NCBI RefSeq assembly: GCF_023337795.1
Contig: NZ_JALIRS010000001.1
Span: 558,001 to 622,000, forward strand
DNA: 64,000 nucleotides
Reading direction: 5' to 3'
DNA from: Lysinibacillus sp. BPa_S21
GTDB lineage: Bacteria; Bacillota; Bacilli; Bacillales_A; Planococcaceae
Under the pieces are notes generated by a model. The model saw only the letters and a program-made list of their open reading frames with translations. It searched no databases and was not told where the DNA came from. Below are positions 55,055 to 63,898 of this stretch, piece after piece; the stretch's first letter is position 1; every line of letters begins with the position of its first letter. The position numbers and the translations under genes are program-made.

Positions 55055-55360
55055 TTGAAAAAGGCATTTATTTTGCTATTTATAGTTCTTATATGCTGTA
55101 GTTTATTGTATATGTGTAAAAGTGAAGTTAAAGCAACTTTTGTTGGGGTGATTGAAGAGGTGATAGACGATCGAGGGGCTTTTGTGTATGTAACTGAAGC
55201 TGAAAATGATGCGATTTCTGGAATTGTTTATGTAAATATAGCGAAAAATCCAGAAGAAACATTTAAGGTTGGTGATAAGGTAAAGGTTGGCTATGATGGA
55301 ACAGTCCAACCTACAGCGCCAATGACAGTTACTACACTTACTGTTGAATTAGTTGAGTAA
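55055..55360 (+). CDS. Small exported protein, DUF3221-like
   Basis: The TTG start follows AGGGGG. The 101-residue protein has an N-terminal hydrophobic signal or anchor (about 4-20). Its small beta domain reads FVGVIEEVIDDRGAFVYV, FKVGDKVKVGYDGTVQPTAPMTVTTLTVELVE, resembling the OB-like DUF3221 (YobA) proteins. Function unknown. Confidence 0.6.
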   Translation: MKKAFILLFIVLICCSLLYMCKSEVKATFVGVIEEVIDDRGAFVYVTEAENDAISGIVYVNIAKNPEETFKVGDKVKVGYDGTVQPTAPMTVTTLTVELVE

Positions 55361-55558
55361 AGCTATGTTACTTTGGGTGAATACATTTCATTTAAAAGAT
55401 AATACCTCTTACACACTGATTTTTACCACTTATTTGGTGAAAGGGGGAGGTGTTGAAAATAAATGTTACAGTATGAACAGGAAAGAAAAACTTTTCGTAA
55501 ATTAAACATGTTAAAAGAAGGGGAATTGTAAAAATCAAATAAAATTTTAGGAGATAGA

Positions 55559-56209
55559 ATGATGCATAAAAAAACTTGGCTTGTATTTATTTGTTTAGCG
55601 ATTTTAATAGCGGGATATTCCGTAGTTCAATACTTTTTTATGGATGCACATCAAGCAGGGTTTGTTAAATTGAAGCTTATGTTAGATTCAACATTGAGTT
55701 CGTTTTGGTACATAATGCTATATGCGCATATCGTATTTGGAATAGTAGCTTTAGTAATTGGTCCCTTTACACTGTTTTCAAGGTTTAGGGAAAAAAATAT
55801 AAATCGTCATCGGATGATGGGGAAAATTTATATGCTAGGTATTTTTTTAGGTAGTGTTTCAGGGCTTTATTTAGCCTATTACGCCACAGGGGGATTGGTG
55901 TCTCAGTTGGGGTTTGGTTTCTTAGCTCTATTATGGATGATAACAGCAATCCAAGCTCTTGCTAACATTAAACATAAAAAAATTCGTGATCATCAAAAGT
56001 GGATGATCAGAAATTATTCTTTAACTTTTGCAGCTGTAACTTTAAGAATTTGGCTACCTTTGTTTACAGTCCTATTTGGATTTGAACGTTTTAATCTTAG
56101 TTACGCTATAATTGCTTGGTTATGTTGGGTACCCAATTTATTCGTTGCAGAATGGATTATTCAACGTAAAATCAATACGATGCAGGAAAATGTGAAGATA
56201 CAACTATAA
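55559..56209 (+). CDS. DUF2306 family membrane protein
   Basis: The 216-residue protein has six or seven membrane helices and the DUF2306 motifs: YAHIVFGIVALVIGPF, RHRMMGKIYMLGIFLGSVSGLYLAYYA and DHQKWMIRNYSLTFAAVTLRIWLPLF. Conserved His residues within the helices suggest heme or metal binding in this family, which is not proven. AGGAG precedes two adjacent ATGs, either of which could start it. A hairpin terminator follows. Confidence 0.85.
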   Translation: MMHKKTWLVFICLAILIAGYSVVQYFFMDAHQAGFVKLKLMLDSTLSSFWYIMLYAHIVFGIVALVIGPFTLFSRFREKNINRHRMMGKIYMLGIFLGSVSGLYLAYYATGGLVSQLGFGFLALLWMITAIQALANIKHKKIRDHQKWMIRNYSLTFAAVTLRIWLPLFTVLFGFERFNLSYAIIAWLCWVPNLFVAEWIIQRKINTMQENVKIQL

Positions 56210-56216
56210 ATAGTAG

Positions 56217-56242
56217 ACTACTCTAATATGAGTAGTTTTTTT
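56217..56242 (+). terminator. Rho-independent terminator
   Basis: ACTACTC pairs with GAGTAGT around TAATAT, followed by TTTTTTT. Confidence 0.8.
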
Positions 56243-56419
56243 ACGCATAAAAGTGGACAGCGCTTAAGGGGAAGTACATAGAAAAATTAGTTGGAGTGGT
56301 AATTGTTCTTTTGTTTGTAGGTGTAAAGAGGAGGAGATTCAACTAGCCTATAGGCATTTGCGTAGACTGTTAACCCTTAAATAGCATAACCTATATCGAA
56401 ATCGAAAGGAGGAAAAATT

Positions 56420-56662
56420 ATGCGATACGATTACGGGCATGATACTTTTGGAGGACAACATGGGGGAAGGCATCCATATTATCCGGTTTCTCCAACACAT
56501 TATTATCCGACTCATACAACACATCCAATCCATCACTACCCGACCCATCCTTATTACCCAATGCATTACTACCCAACCCATACAACATATCCAACACATC
56601 ATCGCCATCCGCACCACCACCATCACCACCATCAGCACAATCCGAACCCACGCTATTACTAA
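56420..56662 (+). CDS. His/Tyr/Pro-rich repeat protein, probably spore coat related
   Basis: The 80-residue protein starts behind AAAGGAGG. It is built of repeats of the type HYYPTHTTHP, HYPTHPYYPM and HYYPTHTTYP, followed by a His cluster (HPHHHHHHHQH). About one third of the residues are His and there is no hydrophobic segment. Such composition suits metal binding and Tyr cross-linking in spore coat or exosporium proteins. The YjcZ and glcU-gdh genes nearby support a sporulation role. Confidence 0.7.
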   Translation: MRYDYGHDTFGGQHGGRHPYYPVSPTHYYPTHTTHPIHHYPTHPYYPMHYYPTHTTYPTHHRHPHHHHHHHQHNPNPRYY

Positions 56663-56873
56663 TATAAAAAATACATGAACAATTTCTTTATAAGAGTCAA
56701 TGAAGTGCTTTCCGTTATGCTAATGTGATGACTGTTCATGAATGTTTTAAGAAATGATTCTATTAAAGGGTATTATTTATTCATAATGAAGCTAATGCCG
56801 ACAATATTTAAGTGGATACTTGTTGTATTAATAATTTCCATCAAAGTTGGGGAATATAGAGAGGCTTGGGAGT

Positions 56874-56902
56874 AAAAAAAGGTCACTCTGTATAAGTGAC
56901 CT
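56874..56902 (-). terminator. Terminator of the YjcZ-like gene
   Basis: On the minus strand GGTCACT pairs with AGTGACC around 7 bases, followed by TTTTTT. Confidence 0.8.
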
Positions 56903-56936
56903 TGAATGAATTGAAAAGCTTTAAAAACTTAGGACT

Positions 56937-57083
56937 TTAATAGCTTATGAAAGTAGCGCCGACAATTATTAAAAGAATGAACAGAACAACAATTAGAACA
57001 AATGCTGAACCGTTATTGCCACCTCCATAGCTATAACCTCCGTAGCAACAATTGTTGTTATAATTGCCACTGAACCATCCCAT
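56937..57083 (-). CDS. YjcZ family small sporulation protein
   Basis: The 48-residue protein begins MGWFSGNY, has a Gly/Tyr/Asn-rich segment (CCYGGYSYGGG), then one membrane helix, SAFVLIVVLFILLIIVGATF, the hallmark of the YjcZ family. GAAAGGAGG precedes the ATG. The upstream TACATATTATAG is shared with the similar gene at 62.6 kb and includes CATATTATA, a possible sigma-K or sigma-E -10 element. It is a likely spore-associated membrane peptide. Confidence 0.88.
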   Translation of the reverse strand: MGWFSGNYNNNCCYGGYSYGGGNNGSAFVLIVVLFILLIIVGATFISY

Positions 57084-57200
57084 GAAGCATTCCTCCTTTC
57101 TATCCCTATAATATGTATCATTTTAGAAAGTTGAGGAGGTATTTATCCAACAAAAAAGAACCTTGCTATTAGAAATTTTAGGAAATCATTGAAATGAATA

Positions 57201-57227
57201 AAGGGCCACTGTCTGAAAGTGACCCTC
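57201..57227 (-). terminator. Orphan terminator similar to the YjcZ terminators
   Basis: On the minus strand GGGTCACT pairs with AGTGGCCC, followed by TTTATT. No gene lies upstream on that strand, so this may be the remnant of a lost YjcZ-like cassette. Confidence 0.5.
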
Positions 57228-57458
57228 AGTAACAATTCAAGGCGGTGTAAGCTAAAATTTAGCTTATTATATTATTATGATGATAACTACTTTTTGTATA
57301 GTGGATAGCCTTACGAAAACATTTTTATAAAATCCACCATGCAAACAGGGGATTTTTTATGACCAAGAAGCTTAATTGCCGTCTTGGTCTATTTTGTGTG
57401 ACAAAAGTGAGAGTTTTACATAACAAATTAAACCACTTAAAAGATGTTCTAATTTACA
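57228..57458. other. Intergenic region with a palindrome
   Basis: TAAGCTAAAATTTAGCTTA lies near 57247-57265. The frame at 57359-57610 overlaps glcU and lacks a ribosome site, so it was not called. Confidence 0.4.
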
Positions 57459-57487
57459 GTATAAAAAATTCCTCTTCGCGCATCATA
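57459..57487 (+). promoter_or_regulatory. Predicted sigma-G promoter of glcU-gdh
   Basis: GTATA (57459-57463), a 17-base spacer and CATCATA (57481-57487) fit the sigma-G consensus GHATR-N17/18-CATNHTA. The B. subtilis gdh operon is known to be forespore (sigma-G) expressed. The glcU start lies 64 bp downstream. Confidence 0.7.
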
Positions 57488-57551
57488 GAAGAATATTATA
57501 GATGTTTTGTTAAATCAAATAAAGCAATTAGAGAGGTGAATAATTTAAAGA

Positions 57552-58409
57552 ATGGACATTATCTTAGCAATATTACCAGCTCTCTTTTGGGGAAGTATTG
57601 TATTATTTAACGTCAAGCTAGGTGGCGGACCTTATAGTCAAGTACTTGGGACGACGTTTGGTGCACTTATTTTCTCTATAGGTATTTACTTTTTTGTAAA
57701 GCCTGAGTTATCTCTTATAGTGTTTGGTGTCGGCATTGTATCAGGACTCTTTTGGGCTTTAGGACAAGTAAACCAATTGAAAAGTATTGATTTAATTGGT
57801 GTTTCTAAAACAATGCCTATTTCAACAGGGCTACAATTAGTATCAACCACTTTATTTGGTGTAATTGTGTTCCATGAATGGTCGACAACCATGTCGGTTA
57901 TATTAGGAGTTCTTGCACTTATAAGTATTATTGTTGGTATCGTTCTTACATCTCTTCCAAATCCAGAAGAGAAAAAAGAAGAACACGGTAGCAATTTGAA
58001 AAAAGGAATTTTAATTTTACTTGTTTCAACTTTCGGATATTTAGTATATGTGGTCATAATACGCTTATTTAATGTAAGTGGATGGTCTGCTTTATTACCG
58101 CAAGCTATCGGGATGGTAATTGGTGGAGTTTTATTAACATTTAAACATAAACCATTTAACAAATATGCTTTTCGTAATATAATCCCAGGTTTAATCTGGG
58201 CAGCCGGAAATATGTTTTTATTTATCTCTCAGCCACGTGTAGGAGTCGCAACAAGTTTTTCTCTTTCCCAAATGGGGATTGTTATTGCTACACTAGGCGG
58301 AATTTTTATATTAGGTGAGAAAAAAACAAAGCGGCAACTTATCGCCATTATTATAGGGATTGTTTTTATAGTCGCTGCTGGAATTATGTTAGGAATAGCA
58401 AAAAGATAA
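57552..58409 (+). CDS. glcU: GRP family glucose uptake protein GlcU
   Basis: The 285-residue protein has ten membrane helices and the GlcU motifs LPALFWGSIVLFNVKLGGGPYSQVLGTTFGALIF, GLFWALGQVNQLKSIDLIGVSKTMPISTGLQL and GLIWAAGNMFLFISQ. It takes up glucose, probably with protons. It lies 15 bp upstream of glucose dehydrogenase, as in Bacillus, where the pair is made in the forespore and may aid germination metabolism. The start is the ATG at 57552. Confidence 0.93.
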   Translation: MDIILAILPALFWGSIVLFNVKLGGGPYSQVLGTTFGALIFSIGIYFFVKPELSLIVFGVGIVSGLFWALGQVNQLKSIDLIGVSKTMPISTGLQLVSTTLFGVIVFHEWSTTMSVILGVLALISIIVGIVLTSLPNPEEKKEEHGSNLKKGILILLVSTFGYLVYVVIIRLFNVSGWSALLPQAIGMVIGGVLLTFKHKPFNKYAFRNIIPGLIWAAGNMFLFISQPRVGVATSFSLSQMGIVIATLGGIFILGEKKTKRQLIAIIIGIVFIVAAGIMLGIAKR

Positions 58410-59210
<801 letters not shown>

Positions 59211-59221
59211 AAAAACAGACT

Positions 59222-59257
59222 AAAAAAGGTATCAAGGGTTTCTTGATGCCTTTTTTA
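59222..59257 (+). terminator. Rho-independent terminator after gdh
   Basis: AAAAGGTATCAAG pairs with CTTGATGCCTTTT, followed by T. Confidence 0.85.
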
Positions 59258-59370
59258 TTTACCAAGAAGCGACTTGATTGAGTTTGAAATTAAAGTAATA
59301 AATTTTTAATTTTTCTTGTGATTAGTACCAGGTACTGGAACTAGATGATGAAAATTGATGTATTTTTAGT

Positions 59371-59454
59371 GGGGATACTTTATTAATCTATGGGTTTGGT
59401 GGTGGCCTAACACATGCTGGGCTTATCATGAAGTGGTGTCCTGAAAAAGTTTAA
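59371..59454 (+). pseudogene. 3' fragment of a FabH-like ketoacyl-ACP synthase III gene
   Basis: Twenty-seven codons (GDTLLIYGFGGGLTHAGLIMKW, then CPEKV and TAA) match the conserved C-terminus of KAS III enzymes, GDxxLLxGFGGGLTW. The rest of the gene is missing upstream, where only AT-rich DNA is found. It is a relic of a deleted gene or of a past insertion. Confidence 0.65.
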
Positions 59455-59626
59455 TCCTACAATGGAGGAGTTTTCAAGAAATAAAGAAAAGTCTCGTACT
59501 CATTGTAATCGGTTTTTTAACTCATCGTCAAAGGTTTATTGAATAGGTGATTTTTTTACAAAAGGAAAATGATTGGATGTATTATAGGATTTAGAGGAAT
59601 AACTATTGTAGTAGGAGTGAAGACGT

Positions 59627-60265
59627 TTGAATAATTCTTGGAATAAATTTATCTATAAGATTGGTTCTCCGATTTACGATAAGTTCTTTAATTCAGGGAA
59701 ATTTTTAAATGCTCGAAAACAAATATTTCAATCCATACCATTCAATAATCAACAAAAGATCCTGTTTGTCGGTGTAGGAACAGGAGCTGATTTAGAGCTA
59801 ATAAATCACGCTAACCTAAATATAACGGCAATTGATTATTCACCTGATATGCTCGGAATAGCAAAAAAGAAGTTCGAAAATTCAACAATAACATTCTTAG
59901 AAATGGATGCTCAAAATCTTGAATTTGAAAATGAATCGTTTGACTATATCATAGCTAGTTTAATCCTTTCGGTAGTACCTGATGCAACTAAATGTTTTCA
60001 AGAGATGACAAGGGTTTTAAAACAAGAAGGGAAAATAATTGTTTTTGATAAATTTGTCCCTAAATACAAAAAACTGTCCATGCCCAAAATGCTACTAAGA
60101 CCCATTATAAGCATATTAGGAACTGACATTGGCCGAAGCTTTGAAGAAATATCACCTGAAAATATAGTAGTAAAAGAAGATAGTCCAATCATGCTAAAAG
60201 GGATGTATAGGAAAATAATAATTGAAAAGATAAAAGAAGTGTACAAAACGCCTAATTCAATGTAA
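59627..60265 (+). CDS. Class I SAM-dependent methyltransferase
   Basis: The TTG start follows AGGAGTGA. The 212-residue protein has motif I ILFVGVGTGADLELI near residue 45, the acidic ITAIDYSPDMLGIAKKKF, and DYIIASLILSVVPDATKCFQEMTRVLKQEGKIIVFDKF, like the UbiE/phospholipid N-methyltransferase group. The C-terminal part with RPIISILGTDIGRSFEEI is seen in this subgroup. The substrate is unknown. Confidence 0.85.
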   Translation: MNNSWNKFIYKIGSPIYDKFFNSGKFLNARKQIFQSIPFNNQQKILFVGVGTGADLELINHANLNITAIDYSPDMLGIAKKKFENSTITFLEMDAQNLEFENESFDYIIASLILSVVPDATKCFQEMTRVLKQEGKIIVFDKFVPKYKKLSMPKMLLRPIISILGTDIGRSFEEISPENIVVKEDSPIMLKGMYRKIIIEKIKEVYKTPNSM

Positions 60266-60270
60266 CAAGT

Positions 60271-60544
60271 TTAACATTTGCAAACTATTAAGGTCCCATC
60301 AGGGTCTTTGAAATGAAACAGTTGATAAAATCCAACTATCCAACACAATTCTGGTTCCATTCATAGACACTATATAAATGACCCAAAAATATCTCACCAT
60401 TTGCTGGTACCCTAAGATATCACTATACCAATTATGTGATTTTTCAATATTTAAAAAAAGACAATCATGATTTTGGTTTAAAAGAAAAGGCATTGAAAAA
60501 GGACTTCCGTTCATACACGCAAGCCCTAGAATAGAGCCAAACAA
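60271..60544 (-). pseudogene. Degraded glyoxalase/VOC family gene
   Basis: Reading from 60544 gives LLNQNHDCLFLNIEKSHNWYSDILGYQQM, a VOC-type helix, then MNGTRIVLD. A stop and a frame change follow, and the end LFHFKDPDGTLIVCKC reads in another frame to a stop at 60271. This is the usual VOC C-terminus (FKDPDG). At least one frameshift near 60320 destroys the gene, and the N-terminal part also looks damaged. Confidence 0.65.
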
Positions 60545-60641
60545 TAGTTCGTTAGCCCATTCATAATTTTAAGAAGCCTTTAAAAATGTTTAAGTAGTAT
60601 CCAACACACTTTATTTTGAGTATTAGTGATAATTGGTAACA

Positions 60642-60776
60642 CTACGCACTGGTCCATACTAAAGTTCTTAATAAATAAAACAAGCCAAGACCAGCAATAA
60701 TCAATAGAATGAATAAAACAATAGCAAAGGCAAAATTTGAACCTGGTGAATTTACTCCATAAGATGGATAACTCAA
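60642..60776 (-). CDS. YjcZ-like small membrane protein
   Basis: The TTG at 60776 lies eight bases after AAGGAGG. The 44-residue protein has a Ser/Tyr/Pro/Gly-rich start (SYPSYGVNSPGSN) and one membrane helix, FAFAIVLFILLIIAGLGLFYLL, similar to the YjcZ pattern SAFALIVVLFILLIIVGATF. It is probably a divergent YjcZ paralogue made during sporulation. Confidence 0.7.
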   Translation of the reverse strand: MSYPSYGVNSPGSNFAFAIVLFILLIIAGLGLFYLLRTLVWTSA

Positions 60777-61445
60777 AACAATCCCCTCCTTATAAAAATT
60801 TATAGCAGGATTATTTGAAGAAAAGAAATATACAGCTTTGGGCACTGGGAAAGAAGGGACTAATGGCAACTTTCTGCTGTTATTTTAAAATATTGGTTCC
60901 CATAAAACGGCGTCCATTTCTACATAGTTTGTCTTTTAGATTATTTTGAAATTATGACTTACGCTTGAATGGGATTACCCACTTCCTCTAGGCCCATATA
61001 AGCAAGCGCCACAATTAAGGGCTGATAAGCTACAGCGGCGATCTGCATTATTGCTGAAATAGAGAATACGGTGCAATCAAATAGGGACAATGCTGTGCGA
61101 TTAAAATTACAGCTACAAACAAATGATACTTCCTTTTTTTCTTTATACTATGTTGTAAAGAGTAATAAACTCAGGGCCAATTACCTTATGTATGGTGGGA
61201 TGAATGCCGAAGTATAATAAATTATTTCAGCGCTACGAGTTGAAGATAGCATTATAAGAAACTGATTTGTGAGAGACCATTTCATAATTCATCTAGTAAG
61301 AGCTATTAAGTGTAGGATTGTCCACGGCAAGTTATTATTTTTACAGAATTTGTTGGAAAAACATAGTAATAAAAAATTAGTTATGCATTTCTCTTTTTAT
61401 TAGATAGAATTAAATAATACCTTATTTGGAAATGGAGTGGAGTAA
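60777..61445. other. Intergenic region with decayed coding DNA
   Basis: On the minus strand at about 60960-61130 a stretch reads FSISAIMQIAAVAYQPLIVALAYMG, then LEEVGNPIQA and a stop, looking like the end of a lost membrane protein gene; upstream frames are broken. No family was assigned. Confidence 0.35.
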
Positions 61446-61982
61446 ATGTTTCCTATTTTAGAAACTGAACGGTTAGTGTTAAGAGAACTTACTGAACTGG
61501 ACGCCCAAGATGTTTTAAATTGCTTTTCTAATGCTGATGTATTACGCCATTATGGGCAGAATCCATTAACAAGTTTAGAGCAGGTTAAAGAAATCATTCA
61601 TAATTTTTCAAATAATTATCATGAAAAACGCGGTATTAAATGGGGAATTGCTTTAAAAGAACAAGAAGGAATTATTGGTACGATTGGTTTTCAGGAATGG
61701 TCTACTGAGCATAAAAGAGCTGACATCAGCTATGCACTATTTCCTGAGAGCTGGGGGAAAGGGTATGCAAAGGAAGCTGTAAATAGAGTCATATCTTTTG
61801 GCTTTCAAGAAATGGGTTTAATGCGTATTGGAGCTATTGTTTTTACTGAAAATGAAGCTTCAAACAAGTTATTAACGAAATTAGGCTTTGAAAAAGAAGG
61901 AATATTAAAAAACTATATGCATCAAAACGGTGTTCCGTATGATACGAATATTTTTTCTCTCATAAAAGGTCAAACCTCATAA
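61446..61982 (+). CDS. GNAT N-acetyltransferase, RimJ/RimL type
   Basis: The 178-residue protein has ETERLVLRELTELDAQD at the start, ALFPESWGKGYAKEAVNRVISFGF as the acetyl-CoA loop, and ENEASNKLLTKLGFEKEGILKNYMHQNGVPYDTNIFSLI at the end. It is the fifth GNAT in the window and the third of RimJ/RimL type. GGAGTGGAGTAA precedes the ATG. The target is unknown. Confidence 0.9.
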   Translation: MFPILETERLVLRELTELDAQDVLNCFSNADVLRHYGQNPLTSLEQVKEIIHNFSNNYHEKRGIKWGIALKEQEGIIGTIGFQEWSTEHKRADISYALFPESWGKGYAKEAVNRVISFGFQEMGLMRIGAIVFTENEASNKLLTKLGFEKEGILKNYMHQNGVPYDTNIFSLIKGQTS

Positions 61983-62044
61983 AATATTATTGGTTGGATC
62001 CATCTCTAATAGGGTAATTTAAGAAGGGGAGAAAGGATGACAGG

Positions 62045-62329
62045 ATGAAGTATTTTAAAAAGTATGGATTTGGAGTGTTTACAATTGTCCTAACCGCAAT
62101 CGGATTTTTACTAATAATAAACGGTGTTGAAAATGGGCTAGATTCAGCAAATGACTATTTAACTATAAAAATGGATGGAAGCATGGGTACAGATAGTTTC
62201 CTAGTAATGATGAAAGGATACATTTTATCGAATTTCATAGCTGGCGGAATTATTCTATCGGTTGGACTTTCATGTTTTTGTATGTATCTTTATAAATTTA
62301 TAAAGGAAATGGATTTAGGGAACGAATGA
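62045..62329 (+). CDS. Small two-helix membrane protein
   Basis: The 94-residue protein has two hydrophobic segments (about 8-26 and 55-80), a polar loop with DSANDYLTIKMDGSMGTDS, and a short charged tail. AGAAAGGATG lies before the ATG. Function unknown. Confidence 0.6.
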   Translation: MKYFKKYGFGVFTIVLTAIGFLLIINGVENGLDSANDYLTIKMDGSMGTDSFLVMMKGYILSNFIAGGIILSVGLSCFCMYLYKFIKEMDLGNE

Positions 62330-62409
62330 TAGAATCCATTATAACCCGAAGAACTTGTATCGAGTAGCACTATTTTTCCCCTCGAAAGTGAACAGCTTAT
62401 GTTCAAAGT

Positions 62410-62440
62410 AAAAAAGGGTCGCCGGAGGAAAGCGACCCTT
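62410..62440 (-). terminator. Terminator of the second YjcZ gene
   Basis: On the minus strand AGGGTCGC pairs with GCGACCCT around 9 bases, followed by TTTTT. Confidence 0.8.
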
Positions 62441-62524
62441 CGTAATTCATTTAGAAGGTAAGGGATACTTTATTATTACCCTAGGAAAAGTATGAGCAAT
62501 TGAGATATTGGCGGTGTCATTTTT

Positions 62525-62629
62525 TTAGTACCTCATGAAAGTAGCGCCAACGATAATCAAAAGAATAAATAATACTACAATTAGGGCAAAAGCGGACCCC
62601 GTGCCGTAACCTGTACCTGAACAGCCCAT
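62525..62629 (-). CDS. YjcZ family small sporulation protein
   Basis: The 34-residue protein has a Gly-rich start (MGCSGTGYGTG) and the membrane helix SAFALIVVLFILLIIVGATF, almost identical to the 56937-57083 protein. AAAGGAGG precedes the ATG and TACGTATTATAG lies upstream, as in that gene. The two look like a recent dispersed duplication. Confidence 0.88.
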   Translation of the reverse strand: MGCSGTGYGTGSAFALIVVLFILLIIVGATFMRY

Positions 62630-62842
62630 TTTTACATCCCTCCTTTCTATATTCTATAATACGTAAAGCAGTAGAAAGGAGAGAAGGTAATCATCTAACT
62701 TAGAGAAATAAAATATTTTACCCTTTATAATAAAAAATAATCTCGAAATTAGAAAGTAATCTTATCTTATAGCTACTCTTACAAATATTTTACTAATAAT
62801 AGGCTTTGATAAGGGGGAATCAAATAAGTGGAGGACATGTAT

Positions 62843-63259
62843 ATGGAAAAACAAAAATTGCCAAAAGTTGGCGTGGGGGCAGTTATCCTAGATGAGGCGA
62901 ACAAAGTGTTACTTGTTTTACGTAAAAAAGCACCAGAAGCTGGCTGCTGGAGCTTACCTGGTGGCAAGGTGGACTACATGGAAACAATAGAAAATGCGAT
63001 CATGCGTGAGATTAAGGAAGAGCTTGGTGTGGAAATTGAAATTACACAATTGGTATGTGTGACCAATCATATTATTCAATCAGAAGATGTACATTATGTT
63101 GCACCTACTTTCACAGCTCGTATTACGAATGGGGAAGTACAAAATAGAGAGCCCCATGCTTTGGAGGATGTGCAGTGGTTTTCAATAAATGAGATCCCAG
63201 AAAACATTACAATGACTACAGAATATGCTCTTAAACAGTTAAAGCTATTGGAGTTTTAG
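62843..63259 (+). CDS. Nudix hydrolase
   Basis: The ATG at 62843 is eight bases after GGAGG. The 138-residue protein has a complete Nudix box, GGKVDYMETIENAIMREIKEELGV, at about 41-64, with VGVGAVILDEANKVLLVLRKK before it. It hydrolyses a nucleoside diphosphate derivative in the cytosol; the substrate is unknown. It is 9 bp upstream of the HAD gene and likely co-transcribed. Confidence 0.92.
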   Translation: MEKQKLPKVGVGAVILDEANKVLLVLRKKAPEAGCWSLPGGKVDYMETIENAIMREIKEELGVEIEITQLVCVTNHIIQSEDVHYVAPTFTARITNGEVQNREPHALEDVQWFSINEIPENITMTTEYALKQLKLLEF

Positions 63260-63268
63260 GAGGGAATT

Positions 63269-63898
63269 ATGCAAACTATTTTGTTTGATCTAGATGGAAC
63301 ACTGCATGACAGTGAAAGCTGTTACATTCAAGCATGCTGTGGCAGCCTAGAACTATTTAAAAAAAGAAAACTTACTGAAGAAGAAAAAAGTTATTTGATT
63401 GGAAAACCAATTACTAGAATAATTGATGAATGGTTTAATGATCAAAAAGATGAAGTGTTGGCGACCTTTTTTAAACACTATGAAATGTGTAACAATCATG
63501 TAAAAAAATATAACGGCATTTATGATGTATTAACGGAATTAAAGAATAGACAGGTGACAATGGGCATTGTATCGTCCAAATATAAAAAATATATTGTCCA
63601 AGAATTATTACATACAGAACTCTATCCATTTTTCAATGTGATTGTAGGGCTAGATGATTGTAAAAAGCCTAAGCCCAACCCCGAGCCTTTATTAAAAGCT
63701 GTAAATGAATTACAGATTGAACCAAAGGATTGTCTTTATATTGGCGATCAGCCCACTGATATTTTAGCGGCTAATGCGGCTGGTATCATGAGCTTTGGTG
63801 CATTATGGGGAGAAGGCACTAAAGATAAATTAGAAGGGGCGTTTCCTACAGCTTTATTACAAAAGCCCGAAGATATATTAGTTATTCATCGAAACTAG
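63269..63898 (+). CDS. HAD superfamily phosphatase (PpaX/Gph-like)
   Basis: The 209-residue protein has HAD motif I FDLDGT (nucleophile Asp7, Asp9), motif II Ser in GIVSSKYK, motif III Lys in KKPKPNPEP and motif IV YIGDQPTDILAA. The helical cap lies between residues 15 and 85. This is the PpaX/phosphoglycolate phosphatase type; the substrate is not certain. AGGAGGG precedes the ATG. Its stop overlaps that of a convergent frame at the window edge. Confidence 0.9.
   Translation: MQTILFDLDGTLHDSESCYIQACCGSLELFKKRKLTEEEKSYLIGKPITRIIDEWFNDQKDEVLATFFKHYEMCNNHVKKYNGIYDVLTELKNRQVTMGIVSSKYKKYIVQELLHTELYPFFNVIVGLDDCKKPKPNPEPLLKAVNELQIEPKDCLYIGDQPTDILAANAAGIMSFGALWGEGTKDKLEGAFPTALLQKPEDILVIHRN

Noticed and set aside
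56348-56678. Other frames over the His-rich gene (Met/Val/Trp-rich minus frame, Ile/Thr-rich plus frame)
   Set aside because: Shadows of the repeat codons; only the 56420 frame has an AGGAGG site.
57359-57610. 83-residue frame upstream of glcU
   Set aside because: It overlaps the glcU start in another frame, lacks a ribosome site and covers the predicted sigma-G promoter.
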